NCBI RefSeq assembly: GCF_002197845.1
Contig: NZ_NIDE01000002.1
Location: 186,001 to 250,000, forward strand
DNA: 64,000 nt
Origin: Fimbriiglobus ruber
GTDB taxonomy: Bacteria > Planctomycetota > Planctomycetia > Gemmatales > Gemmataceae
Direction of reading: 5' to 3'
Shown in pieces: positions 36,490 through 45,291 of this stretch. Position 1 is the stretch's first letter. The number at the start of each line of letters is the position of its first letter. The translations under genes and the position numbers were made by a program. The notes beneath the pieces were generated by a model. It made no database searches. It worked only from the letters and a program-made list of their open reading frames with translations, and was not told the DNA's origin.

Positions 36490-36942
36490 ATGAGGCGACT
36501 TTGGTTCGCCGCGGCGGCCGCGATGCTCGCGGCCGCCGGCGGCTGTGGCGACGGGCTGAAGCGGGTGTCGGTGCAGGGCAAACTCACCGCCGGCGGCCAA
36601 CCGCTCGCCGGCGCCACCGTGCAGTTCATTCCCTCGAACGCGGTCGCCGGGGAGGGTGGGATCGGCCGGACGGACGCCGACGGCGCCTTCACTCTGACCG
36701 GCTCGCGAAACGGGGCCAAGGGGGTCGTCCCCGGCCAGTACAAGGTCCGGGTCAGCCGGCTGGTCGCCCGCGACGGCACGGCCCTACCGCCCGACGCCAA
36801 GCAGGCCGACAACCCCGGTTGCCGCGAGTCGGTCCCCGCGAAGTACACGTCCGTGGACGGGTCGCCCCTGAACGCCACGGTTCCCGAGGCGGGCGGGGCT
36901 TTGACCATCGAGATCCCGGAGCCGCTGGCCGGGAAGAAGTAA
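36490..36942 (+). CDS. Lipoprotein, carboxypeptidase-regulatory-like
   Basis: 150 residues. Signal peptide with lipobox LAAAGGC (Cys at about residue 19), so an outer-face membrane lipoprotein. Mature part has the beta-sandwich pattern of carboxypeptidase regulatory-like or transthyretin-like domains: VQGKLTAGGQPLAGATVQF, RTDADGAFTLTGSRNG, GQYKVRVSRLVARDG. Adjacent to the DUF1559 gene, a pairing very common in Gemmata; they probably act together at the envelope. Confidence 0.85.
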   Translation: MRRLWFAAAAAMLAAAGGCGDGLKRVSVQGKLTAGGQPLAGATVQFIPSNAVAGEGGIGRTDADGAFTLTGSRNGAKGVVPGQYKVRVSRLVARDGTALPPDAKQADNPGCRESVPAKYTSVDGSPLNATVPEAGGALTIEIPEPLAGKK

Positions 36943-36971
36943 GCGGGCGATGGGTGTGGTCGCGGGCAGGC

Positions 36972-37117
36972 GTCCCCGGGCTCCCGCCCGGGTCTACGTC
37001 CGGCCGCCCCGGAGGGGCGGTAAACCCTGCCCTCGTCTGCTCACTTTGCAATGGGACGGCGGTGTCTTCCGCCCCTCCGGGGCGGCCGGACGTAGACCCG
37101 GGCGGGAGCCCGGGGAC
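36972..37117. repeat. Palindrome, 49-bp perfect arms (GTCCCCGGGCTCCCGCCCGG type)
   Basis: Arms 36972-37020 and 37069-37117 are perfect inverted complements around a 48-bp centre. Located between two lipoprotein genes on the same strand, 30 bp after the first stop. Confidence 0.92.
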
Positions 37118-37155
37118 ACCGGGCGCCGACTGACACCTTATGCGGAGAACCCACC

Positions 37156-37599
37156 GTGTCGACGTACACCATCGTTCGTTTCGGGTGCGCGGGGATCATC
37201 TGCCTCGCGGCGCTGGCCGCGGGCTGTCAGCCGAAGGGGGGCGACGTCCCGGTCCCGACGGTCGTTGCGCCGGTCTCGTCCGACCCGGGCGAGATCGAAC
37301 TGTCCGAGCCGAAGGTTACACTGGTCGAGCCGAAACTGGTCCAGTTCGAGATCCATTACAAGTTCACCAAGGGGCAGCCCGACAAGTTTTACTCGTGCGA
37401 CCTGTCATTCCCCGGCACCTCCAACGTCGGCGTCCGACGGATGGAAAGCTGGGAATTGAAGCCCGAAGGGGTCATTCGCGACCGGATTGTTTTGTCCAAG
37501 GAGGGGGCCAAGATGTTCGAGATCGTCGTGTCCGAAAGCCCGTCGCCGCGGGAGCATTACAAGAAAATCTCGAACGTTGCGAAGGGCTCCGTGCAATAG
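37156..37599 (+). CDS. Lipoprotein of unknown function
   Basis: 147 residues from GTG 37156. Signal peptide with lipobox LAALAAGC. The mature part is beta-rich: VTLVEPKLVQFEIHYKFTKG, DLSFPGTSNVGVRRMESWEL, AKMFEIVVSESPS. Resembles periplasmic lipoproteins without a named family. The 3' end is followed by a convergent DUF1501 gene 45 bp away. Confidence 0.7.
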   Translation: MSTYTIVRFGCAGIICLAALAAGCQPKGGDVPVPTVVAPVSSDPGEIELSEPKVTLVEPKLVQFEIHYKFTKGQPDKFYSCDLSFPGTSNVGVRRMESWELKPEGVIRDRIVLSKEGAKMFEIVVSESPSPREHYKKISNVAKGSVQ

Positions 37600-37644
37600 C
37601 GTACGCGGCCGCACGGGTCGCGCCGCGACCTGGGAGCAGCTCTG

Positions 37645-39027
37645 TCAGTCGCACAGTTCGTCGATCGGTTTGCCGTCTGGCAGGACGCTGACGGGGCGGC
37701 CGGTGCTGGTCAGGTACTGGGCGTTCGGGTCGACGCCGAGGTGCCGGTAGACGGTGGCGAGGACGTCCAGCGGCGTCTTCGGGTTGGCTTTGGGGAACGC
37801 GCCCTTCTCGTCCGAGGAACCGACCACCCGGCCGCCCTTGATCGGCCCGCCGGCGAAGGCGCCACTGAACACGTTCGGGTAGTGGTCGCGGCCGGCGTCG
37901 TTGTTGACCTTCGGCGTGCGGCCGAACTCGCCCCAGGCCAGCACCAGCGTCGTCGCGAGCAGGCCGCGGCGGTCGAGGTCGGTGATGAGGGCGTGGTACG
38001 CCCGGTCCCACCGCGGCAGGAACCCGTCGCGGAGCGACTCGAACCCTTTGACGTGCGTGTCCCACCACCGCAAATCCACCGTCACCACCCGCACGCCGGC
38101 TTCGACCAACCGCCGGGCGAGCAGCATCCGCTGGGCCCAGTTCGGACAGCCGCACCGGTTCGACGCCTTCGGGTCGAACGCGGGCATGAGCCCGTATTCT
38201 TCGCGGATCGCCTTCGGTTCCTTGTCCAAATCGAACGCCTCTCGGGCGGCCGGGGAGGTGACGATTTCCCACGCGTTCCGCTGGAAGCGGTCCATCGCGT
38301 CGACCTGGCCGGACGCGTCAAGGTCGCGGCGGAGGGTGTCGAAATCGTGGAGCAACCCCTTGCGGTCGCCGACCCGGTCGACGGTGACGCCAGCGGGCAT
38401 CTCGAAGTTCGGCAGCTTGAACGGCGCCCCGGTCGCGGCCGGGTCGACCTGCGTCTCGAACGGCTTGTGCGCGACGCCGAGGTACGCCGACCCGGCGCCC
38501 GGGACGGAGCGGGGGATCATCACGTAGGTCGGCAATTTCGGGTTCAGGTGGCCGAGCTGCTTGGACGCGATAGACCCCAGGCTCGGGTGGACGTTCTCGT
38601 CCGGGTTCGGGCCGGGGCCGTAGCCGGTGAAGCAGAGTTGGTCGCCGGTGCTGTGGCCGGCGTCGCCGTGGTAGAGGCTGCGGACGATCGACCACTTGGA
38701 CATAATCTTCCCGGAGAGCGGGAGCATGTCCGTCAGGTTGATCCCCGGAACGGCGGACGGCTTGGTGCCGAATTCGCCGCGGTATTCGGCCGGCGCGTCC
38801 GGCTTCGGGTCCCACATATCAATGTGACTTGGCCCGCCGCGCATCCAGAGCAGGATCAGTGAGTTCGGCCGCGCGCTGGGCGACCGCGCATCCGCGCGGA
38901 GGACATCGGCGAGCGACAGGCCGCCCACGCCGAGGGCACCGGCGTGCAAAAACCCACGGCGGTCCGGCCGGCGGAGGGATTGGCGAAATTCGGGACACCC
39001 GACGCGGTCGGGTACGGGGGCAGGCAT
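37645..39027 (-). CDS. DUF1501 domain protein with Tat signal
   Basis: 460 residues. A twin-arginine-type signal is present near the start (RRPDRRGFLHAGALGVGGL). The DUF1501 core shows WMRGGPSHIDMWDPKPDAPA, MSKWSIVRSLYHGDAGHSTG, RWDRAYHALITDLDRRGLLA, LVLAWGEFGRTPKVN and GRDHYPNVFSGAFAGGPIKGG. These sulfatase-like planctomycete proteins often pair with DUF1549/DUF1553 partners; no partner is next to it here. ATG 39027 chosen; longer reading is not supported. Confidence 0.9.
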   Translation of the reverse strand: MPAPVPDRVGCPEFRQSLRRPDRRGFLHAGALGVGGLSLADVLRADARSPSARPNSLILLWMRGGPSHIDMWDPKPDAPAEYRGEFGTKPSAVPGINLTDMLPLSGKIMSKWSIVRSLYHGDAGHSTGDQLCFTGYGPGPNPDENVHPSLGSIASKQLGHLNPKLPTYVMIPRSVPGAGSAYLGVAHKPFETQVDPAATGAPFKLPNFEMPAGVTVDRVGDRKGLLHDFDTLRRDLDASGQVDAMDRFQRNAWEIVTSPAAREAFDLDKEPKAIREEYGLMPAFDPKASNRCGCPNWAQRMLLARRLVEAGVRVVTVDLRWWDTHVKGFESLRDGFLPRWDRAYHALITDLDRRGLLATTLVLAWGEFGRTPKVNNDAGRDHYPNVFSGAFAGGPIKGGRVVGSSDEKGAFPKANPKTPLDVLATVYRHLGVDPNAQYLTSTGRPVSVLPDGKPIDELCD

Positions 39028-39132
39028 CAATCGGCCTCCGAAGGTGGGAGGAGGCAAAGGCGGGTAGGTAGGATCGACGAAAGAGATTATGACACCCCCG
39101 CCAGCTTGACGCAAGCAGGGGACGAAAGACGG

Positions 39133-39250
39133 ATGGCCACAAAGAGGCACAAAAATTAAGACGCGGCAAAGACAGAAGATGCCGCCGTCGAATTTCTGTC
39201 TTGTCCGGATGCCATAATTTTTGTGCTTTCTTGTGCCTCTTTGTGGCCAT
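39133..39250. repeat. Palindrome, ATGGCCACAAAGAGGCACAA arms
   Basis: Outer arms 39133-39152 and 39231-39250 are perfect 20-bp inverted complements, with a partly repeated AGGCACAA segment inside. The same arm sequence is in the inner part of the palindrome at 11862-12076, linking the two. It lies between the DUF1501 start and the zinc-ribbon gene. Confidence 0.88.
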
Positions 39251-39265
39251 TCTTCTTGGCTTTCA

Positions 39266-39514
39266 TCATCCGGAGGAACTACGATTCGCCTCGGCCGCAC
39301 AGTCCGGGCAGGCGTTCGCTTCGCGGGCGGTCTCCCACCCGACGCCGCCCGGGTCATTCGTTTTGTGTTCCTTGATCTTACCGTTGCTGTCCGGGCGATA
39401 GATCACGTTGGCGTGAAGGCGGAACGAGTAGCGTTTCGGCCGGCGCTGGAGGACGACCCGGACCGGCGGGGTCCGCGGCGGGACGACCTTGCTGCAAATC
39501 TGACACACGAACAT
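39266..39514 (-). CDS. Small zinc-ribbon protein
   Basis: 82 residues. Two CxxC pairs (CQIC at residue 4; CPDC near 69) form a probable zinc ribbon, with the basic middle part VVLQRRPKRYSFRLHANV and NDPGGVGWETARE between them. Conserved small protein in this lineage, function unknown. C-terminus runs close to the palindrome; the last residues may be repeat-derived. Confidence 0.7.
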   Translation of the reverse strand: MFVCQICSKVVPPRTPPVRVVLQRRPKRYSFRLHANVIYRPDSNGKIKEHKTNDPGGVGWETAREANACPDCAAEANRSSSG

Positions 39515-39796
39515 GGAGGAGCCGAGACGCCGTCTCTGTAAAGGAGCGGCGTGCCGCCGGGGTGGCTCACGGCCCGGCGGATCGGGTATGCCCGTTCGCG
39601 AACGAACGGGCAGAAAGAGCCCGGAGGCACTATGCCTCGGGAATCATTCCAGGTTGTAAAAAAGGTTGCTGCGATCGGGGATTAGTGGCCAGTTCTCACC
39701 ATAACGGCGAGTTTTTGTCGGCCTGCGGGACTACGGGATTTCTGACCGAATCATACCAGCACGGCAGGCGCTTTCAAGTTCGCCCGCCAGGACGGC

Positions 39797-40687
39797 TCAC
39801 ATCCCGGTCGTTTCCTCGATCCGCCCGTTTCGCCACGCGCGGTTGACGCTCCACCGGTAGAACCACTGCGACAGGGCCACGAGTACGACCGTCGTCCCGG
39901 CTAGCGCGAGAGCCAGCTCGGTATTCGTCCACGAGGCGAGCGGCGAGGCGGCGAGGGGCGAACCGGGCGGGGGCGGGCCGGTGATCGCGCGGCGCATGCC
40001 CTCCAGCCAGTAGGTCGTCGGCAGCGCCATGCCGATGGCCTGGAGCCAGGGCGGAAGGACCGAGATAGGGAACACGACGCCGGACAGGAAGTAAATCACC
40101 CCGGCGATGCCTTCACTCAGGAACATCGCGTTCCGGGCCATGTTCAGCACCGCGGACGCCAGCAACATCCCGCACGACCAGAGCATGACCGTTCCGATCG
40201 CCAGGAAGACGATCAACCACAGGGGGTCGAAGGACGAGAAGTGGAGGGCGTCGCGGATCTCGGGGACGGCCAACCCGGCCGAGATCGTAATCACCCCGCC
40301 GACCACGCCCTCCAGCGCCCGCGCCAGGCCGCGGCCGACGAAGTACGCCTGGAACTGCGCCGGGCTGATGAAGATGTACTTCAGCATCCGGTAGCTCTCG
40401 CGGTCCGAGATGACGACGTAACTCATCCCGAACATGACCGCCCCGACCAGGCCGTAACACGCGTTCGACACGTAGATGTACGGCAAGAACTCGGGCGGCA
40501 CCCGCGTCGGCACGGCACCGTTGGCCGCGGCGTACTTGACCGCGAAGAACATGCAGACCAGCATCAGCGAGCCGCAGATCGGTTTCACGACGAGGTACAA
40601 GAGGACGAGCCGCAGGTCGGCCCAGTTGGACTCGATTTGCCAACCGAGCCAGGTCGACCAGGACAGGGTGCGCAGAGGTTCGATCAT
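39797..40687 (-). CDS. ABC-2 type transporter permease
   Basis: 296 residues with about six membrane helices: LRLVLLYLVVKPICGSLMLV, ACYGLVGAVMFGMSYVVIS, GVVGGVITISAGLAVP, LIVFLAIGTVMLWSCGMLL, IAGVIYFLSGVVFPISVLP and LALALAGTTVVLVALSQWF. This pattern fits the ABC-2 exporter permease family. No ATPase gene adjoins it in the window. Start ATG 40687; 282 bp lie between it and the zinc-ribbon gene downstream. Confidence 0.82.
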   Translation of the reverse strand: MIEPLRTLSWSTWLGWQIESNWADLRLVLLYLVVKPICGSLMLVCMFFAVKYAAANGAVPTRVPPEFLPYIYVSNACYGLVGAVMFGMSYVVISDRESYRMLKYIFISPAQFQAYFVGRGLARALEGVVGGVITISAGLAVPEIRDALHFSSFDPLWLIVFLAIGTVMLWSCGMLLASAVLNMARNAMFLSEGIAGVIYFLSGVVFPISVLPPWLQAIGMALPTTYWLEGMRRAITGPPPPGSPLAASPLASWTNTELALALAGTTVVLVALSQWFYRWSVNRAWRNGRIEETTGM

Positions 40688-40703
40688 GCTATCAGGATAT
40701 GGA

Positions 40704-40795
40704 GTTGACGGTTCGGTCCCGTTGGACTCCCGGCTTTAGCCGGTGTAGTCTCGAACCGGCTGAAACCGGGAGTCCAACGGGACCGAACCGTCAAC
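40704..40795. repeat. Palindrome, 41-bp arms with two mismatches
   Basis: Arms 40704-40744 and 40755-40795 (GTTGACGGTTCGGTCCCGTT start) pair at 39 of 41 positions with a 10-nt loop. It overlaps the 3' end of the glycosyltransferase gene, supplying its last residues and stop. Confidence 0.92.
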
Positions 40796-42244
40796 CGGTT
40801 TTGCAGTCCGTCTCATGTGCCAGACCAGCCCGCCGATCATGAGGAAGGACGCCCAGAGGTAGTTGCCGTAGGCCTGGATGTAGTGGGGTACTTCCATCGT
40901 GAAGATCATGATCGCGAACAAGACGACCGAGACGGCCAGGATCGCCCACGTCCCCCGGCGGACGGCGCGGGCGGGGTCGACGACCGCCCGGTGGACCAAC
41001 ACGGTGACCGGGTAAAGGAGCCACACGAAGTAGTAGTAGTAGGCGATCGGCGACGCCAGGACCATCAGCGTGATGAGTACGCCCCACTCGGCCGAATCCG
41101 ACGTGGGCGTCCGCCGGTGGTACGCCGGCATGATCAGGATAAATCCCAACCCGATCGCCGCGGCGACGAACATTATGACGACCCCGGCCGCCGTCGGGCT
41201 GAGATCGAGGAAGTTGACGTACAAGGGCGTGTGCGGGGCGTACGTCCCGTCCGGCAGTTTCTCCCGGACGGCGTCCCCGTCCGCGTCGACCGGCCGCAGG
41301 AACCGGTGCCCGACCGAGAAGAGCGACTGGTTCTTCCACGCCTGGGCCTGCGCGGCCCGCTGGCCGAGTCCTTCCGCGTCCGTCCGCGGGATCATCCGCG
41401 ACGCCCACAACTGGAGTTCGTCCAGGTTCCGCTCGAACCCGCGGAACGGCGCCGGGACGAGGACCAACAACACGACCGTGCCCACCAGCATCGACGCGGC
41501 GGCCGTCCAGTACCGCCGCCACAAGAGGTAGCAAATGATGACGACCGGGAACGCCTTGATGGCCGCCGCGGTCGCGAACAGGGCGCCGCCCGCGATCTCG
41601 CGGCCGCTCCGCAAGCACGCCAGTCCGCCCAGCACCAACCCGAGCAGCATCAGGTTCGGCTGCCCGACATGGAACATGTCGTAAACGAACAGCGCCCACA
41701 GGGTCGACGGCACGAGCACAGTCGTCACGTCGACCGGGCCGTCGCCGGCCGCGAGGCGTGACGCCAGCCAGACGCACGCGGTCCAACTCAGGATGTTGAC
41801 GACCACCAGGAAGAGAACGCACCCGTATGGCCCGAGACTGCTGGGGATCGCCAGCAGCAGGGCGGCGAACGGCGGATACAGGAACGGAAACGGGTTGTCC
41901 GGCTTGGTCGGGTAGAGGGGCAAGCCGTCGAGTACGTACCCGCCGCGCTCGTACCAGAGCGGGTAGTCCTTGCTGCCGCCCCGCGACCACTTGGCCTCGA
42001 ATTTGGCCAGCGGTTGGCCGGGGAAGTCGGGAGGATTTGCGGGATCAATGCCGTACAAGATTTTGACCTGGTCGTCTCTCGCAATACCGCGGAACTGGGA
42101 AACGATGGGAAAGACGGACAGCACCGCGTTCGCGATGGCGAACATCACCATGAGCGCTGTACGAGTCCGCGCGGACGAAGTCACTGGAGAGTCCTGGGTC
42201 GTTCCGGTGGGCGCGGACGGACCACGGGCCGCGACACTACACAC
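40736..42244 (-). CDS. Polytopic membrane glycosyltransferase, GT87-like
   Basis: 502 residues with about nine to ten membrane helices, e.g. LMVMFAIANAVLSVFPIV, LVVVNILSWTACVWLA, LLGLVLGGLACLRSG, AASMLVGTVVLLVLVPAP, VVIMFVAAAIGLGFILI, and LAVSVVLFAIMIFTMEV. The DUF2029/GT87 type uses polyprenyl-linked sugars; donor and acceptor unknown. The C-terminal residues GSVPLDSRFQPVRDYTG lie inside the palindrome, so the gene end is repeat-derived. Start ATG 42244; alternative Met near residue 32 begins the first helix. Confidence 0.78.
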   Translation of the reverse strand: MCSVAARGPSAPTGTTQDSPVTSSARTRTALMVMFAIANAVLSVFPIVSQFRGIARDDQVKILYGIDPANPPDFPGQPLAKFEAKWSRGGSKDYPLWYERGGYVLDGLPLYPTKPDNPFPFLYPPFAALLLAIPSSLGPYGCVLFLVVVNILSWTACVWLASRLAAGDGPVDVTTVLVPSTLWALFVYDMFHVGQPNLMLLGLVLGGLACLRSGREIAGGALFATAAAIKAFPVVIICYLLWRRYWTAAASMLVGTVVLLVLVPAPFRGFERNLDELQLWASRMIPRTDAEGLGQRAAQAQAWKNQSLFSVGHRFLRPVDADGDAVREKLPDGTYAPHTPLYVNFLDLSPTAAGVVIMFVAAAIGLGFILIMPAYHRRTPTSDSAEWGVLITLMVLASPIAYYYYFVWLLYPVTVLVHRAVVDPARAVRRGTWAILAVSVVLFAIMIFTMEVPHYIQAYGNYLWASFLMIGGLVWHMRRTAKPVDGSVPLDSRFQPVRDYTG

Positions 42245-42367
42245 GAGACGAGCGGCCCACTGAAACCTTATCGGACTATCAGGCGTTGAAAAGTGAGAAA
42301 ACCTTCAGAGCCGCTATCCCTGAGACACTTCGTCAGCTTTCTCACTTCCAAAGTCTCCGCGCTTCAC

Positions 42368-43222
42368 TCACACGCAACAGAGCGGCCGGTGCGGAGACCG
42401 GGCCGGTCGATGGCTCCCAGACTTTTTCGGAGCAGGTCCGCGCCGGGGGTTCGATTGGTTTGGCGGGTTCACGGGTGCCGAGACGGGCGTGGGGCCAGAA
42501 GGGTTGGCGGCGCGATCGGCCGACCGCTCGGCCGGCGCGGGAACAGCGGCCGACCGGGGTTCGACCCGGTGAGACGTGCTGGGGCCAACGCCAGGGACCG
42601 GATTGGCGGCGGACGAAGCCGGCATCTCGCGGCCCGGGGCGCACGGTGCCGCGATCGGGCTGGTCGGAGTGGCCGGAGTTGCTGGTGTCGCCGGGACGGG
42701 GATCCGGACAGGCTCGGGCGAGTGGGCCGACTCGGTTGGCAGCGGGGAAATCGGTGACACGTCCTTCGACGAGTTCACCGTGCTATTCGCCGCGGCGACC
42801 GGCGGTTGTTGTTCGCTCGGTTCGGTATTCGGTTCCGCCAGGGCTGAGAGACGCATCAGTTCTTCGAGTTCGTCTTCGTCTTCGGCCGGCTCGAACGTCT
42901 TGTTTTTGGCGTATTCCGGGCAGTGCCGTTCGAGCCACCAGGCGGCCGCCTTCCAGTCCTTATGCGCGGCTTTCCGGACGATCTCGACGCATTCCAGGAC
43001 CGCTCTCGCCTCGGCCCGCAGGACGTTCACGCGAAATTCGCGGTACTCCAGGTCCGCGTTCGGCAACAGTCCGAGCCGGAGCCAGAGCTGGAGGGTGCGC
43101 GGGCTGACCCCGGCCCTCTCGGCCGCCGTCCTCCGGGTCGTCCCGCCCTCCAGCATCATCAGAATGATCTTCTGGGCCAGTGGCGTCAATTTGGTCGGGC
43201 GGCCCCGCTCTCCCTCGGCCAT
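42368..43222 (-). CDS. Helix-turn-helix protein, terminase-small-subunit-like, Pro-rich tail
   Basis: 284 residues. The first 95 residues are a helical DNA-binding domain: AQKIILMMLEGGTTRRTAAE then RAGVSPRTLQLWLRLG, and a second helix KAAHKDWKAAAWWLERHCPEY, the combination found in phage-type small terminase or related HTH proteins. From about 115 the chain turns into a Ser/Pro/Ala-rich low-complexity tail of about 165 residues, unusual for that family. No large terminase is nearby. Function is not established. Confidence 0.6.
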   Translation of the reverse strand: MAEGERGRPTKLTPLAQKIILMMLEGGTTRRTAAERAGVSPRTLQLWLRLGLLPNADLEYREFRVNVLRAEARAVLECVEIVRKAAHKDWKAAAWWLERHCPEYAKNKTFEPAEDEDELEELMRLSALAEPNTEPSEQQPPVAAANSTVNSSKDVSPISPLPTESAHSPEPVRIPVPATPATPATPTSPIAAPCAPGREMPASSAANPVPGVGPSTSHRVEPRSAAVPAPAERSADRAANPSGPTPVSAPVNPPNQSNPRRGPAPKKSGSHRPARSPHRPLCCV

Positions 43223-43795
43223 CGCGGCCCCTCCGGAACGTCATTCGCGGAATGCGGTCGTCTCCAACGCAGACTAACCTCCGCGGGGCGCGGCGGCGGG
43301 GATTTTCCTGCGGGTCATCGTGGGGCCGGGTGACCGGCGGGGATTTTTTGGTATTTTTTGCGCTAAAAACCGCGTTTCTGGCGGACATGCATGGGCAAGG
43401 ATCGCGATGGACCTGGATGCACGAGAACCGGGTCAAGCGGTTCCTGTAGGTTTAGGAGGTGTCGCGGCAGCACATTCCGAACTTCATATTGCCCGAGTCC
43501 GGATGACCTACGCCGTCTCCGGGTTCACCGGCGGGATGTTCGTCGGCTGACCGACCTGCACGCACGCCCTGGGATCGCGGCCAGGCTGGGGGCTTGACTG
43601 TATGTAGGCAGCCCAGGTGTCATCTCTTTACCCGATAACGGCCGCACCGGACCGTCCATGATCGCCAGCGTTTTCACGCAGGACGTTGTAGGGCAAGGGA
43701 ACACCGTGTAAAAACTTGGGCAGTTGGCTCATCATCTCACGTGCCTCGATTTCCTCATTTTCCGTGTTTCCGAGGAAAGTCAAACGGCCGCACCC
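43223..43795. other. 573-bp gene-free stretch with a degenerate repeat core
   Basis: No credible gene. At 43338-43385 GGGGATTTTTTGGTATTTTT resembles the core of the 81-82 bp repeat, followed by GCGCTAAAAACCGCGTTTCTGG in place of its G/C tail, so it is a probable single, diverged copy. Nothing else recognisable. Confidence 0.55.
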
Positions 43796-45007
43796 CTAAC
43801 CAGCCGGGTATTCCAATTCTGTCACGCTCTGGCGTGTAAGCCGCGCTTCAAAGTTGCGTTCGGCTTTGAGCCTCTCTGCGCTCGCGTCGTCCTCTGTTGA
43901 CCAACCCATGGCGTCGAGATAACCCAGTTCACAAACATCAATGGTGTCCGGTTCACTTTCCACGAACCCGATCCCGATCACCGTATCGCCCTTTCCGATC
44001 GTGTGCCGCGCCAGACCAATGCGATCGTTGAGCACGGCGAGACGATGATCGCGGTCTTCCGTGGGCTTGAAGAAGATGAGGACGTAGATGGCGCCGCTGT
44101 CACCACACATTGTTCGTGACCGGAACGGGGAGTTCATTGCCTGCTCGACGAACTCCCTCATCGCGCCCGCGAGCATTCGGCGGCTAAGCCGGTCCTCTCG
44201 GGCCATCACCCTCAAGGCGAGTTCCATTCCGGTGAATTGCCCTTCGGGCTCACCAAGGAGTTCCTTATTGGGACCGATGTACTGTTCGATCAGGCGGTCC
44301 CAATCGTAGCTGATTTTGTCCGCTTCTTTCTTTCGCTTGTAATCCTCGCGCTCCGTCAGACCTGGCCAGAACGTGTTGTCGATCATCAGGACGTCGACGT
44401 CGGCCGGGAACTTCTTGTTATTCAGGAGGTAGTAACCGAGGAGGTTTTTTTCTGGGCCGAGCACCAACGTCTTACACCCGGCACTCGTGCAGGCTTCCTT
44501 CGCTGCAAGGAATTTGATTAGGTCGGTGATGGTATCGAGTTCGGTGAGCAGGTCTTCAAACCCTCGCTCGGTCAGGATGTGAACATACCCTTTTCCGAGA
44601 TCGCCCGGCTTGATGGGCACTTCACCCTTGCCACCGATTGCGACGGCGATGCGGTGAACCCGTCGGGTTTCCAGTGGCGGTAAGCGCAGGCCCAAGGAGC
44701 CGTCCTTACGGACGACGCGGGTCGCATTTGCGAGCCACCGCTCTGCGCCGTAGATCTGCTTCACAGATTCATCGATTGCCCCGCGTTCCCACCGCTTGTT
44801 CGCGACGTCCGGATCCTTGTCTGTCTGGTATTGAATTTCTTTGACGCTAATGATGACGACGTGCGGGTCGCACACGACGAGGATGTCGCAGAGCTCTTTG
44901 CTGGCATTCTTCCCTTGCGGATTGTTGTCACACCAGAGGGAGAGGAATGATCGCTTGCAGACAGCCAGCACGAATGCTTCGGTCCTGTTGACGGGTGGTT
45001 GGTTCAC
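43796..45007 (-). CDS. Predicted PD-(D/E)XK-like nuclease, defence-associated
   Basis: 403 residues. The N-terminal segment (about 33-55) fits a restriction-nuclease core: Glu in ASKELCDILVVCDPHVV, then IISVKEIQY, giving an E-D-x(n)-S/V-K arrangement with Ser in place of the usual Glu before Lys. The rest (VRRAERW-type, NNKKFPADVDVLMIDNTFWPGL, DYKRKKEADKISYDWDRLIE) has no family I recognise. Located upstream in a three-gene cluster with a Shedu-like and an HNH gene, so a role in phage defence is an inference. Start ATG 45007. Confidence 0.5.
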   Translation of the reverse strand: MNQPPVNRTEAFVLAVCKRSFLSLWCDNNPQGKNASKELCDILVVCDPHVVIISVKEIQYQTDKDPDVANKRWERGAIDESVKQIYGAERWLANATRVVRKDGSLGLRLPPLETRRVHRIAVAIGGKGEVPIKPGDLGKGYVHILTERGFEDLLTELDTITDLIKFLAAKEACTSAGCKTLVLGPEKNLLGYYLLNNKKFPADVDVLMIDNTFWPGLTEREDYKRKKEADKISYDWDRLIEQYIGPNKELLGEPEGQFTGMELALRVMAREDRLSRRMLAGAMREFVEQAMNSPFRSRTMCGDSGAIYVLIFFKPTEDRDHRLAVLNDRIGLARHTIGKGDTVIGIGFVESEPDTIDVCELGYLDAMGWSTEDDASAERLKAERNFEARLTRQSVTELEYPAG

Positions 45008-45291
45008 GCAACATCCTCCAAGAGCCGCGGAATTCGCGTAATGGCTGTCTGTGTAAAGGACGGCTTTGGCGACGTTCGGGTTCGGTTATTTTACCCCTGC
45101 CAGCTGCTTGTGGGTAACATGGCGGCCGTGATTCGGGAAGACGCCGGCGGAAGGGCGGTCCGTCTTAGAACGAAGCCGAGAGAGCGACTGCACACATGGG
45201 AGAGTGGGCGGTGCGAAAGCCGGGCTGGCCGAAGGACCAGATCCTTCGGATCGGGTCCGCGCCTGGAGTGCAATAGGCTTGGTGGATTGCG

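Noticed and set aside
37156-37599. Calling the lipoprotein a pseudogene
   Set aside because: Lipobox and reading frame are intact; only the function is unknown.
42289-42352. Short inverted match AAGTGAGAAA / TTTCTCACTT
   Set aside because: Only about ten bases with a 40-bp gap; too weak to call as a repeat family member.
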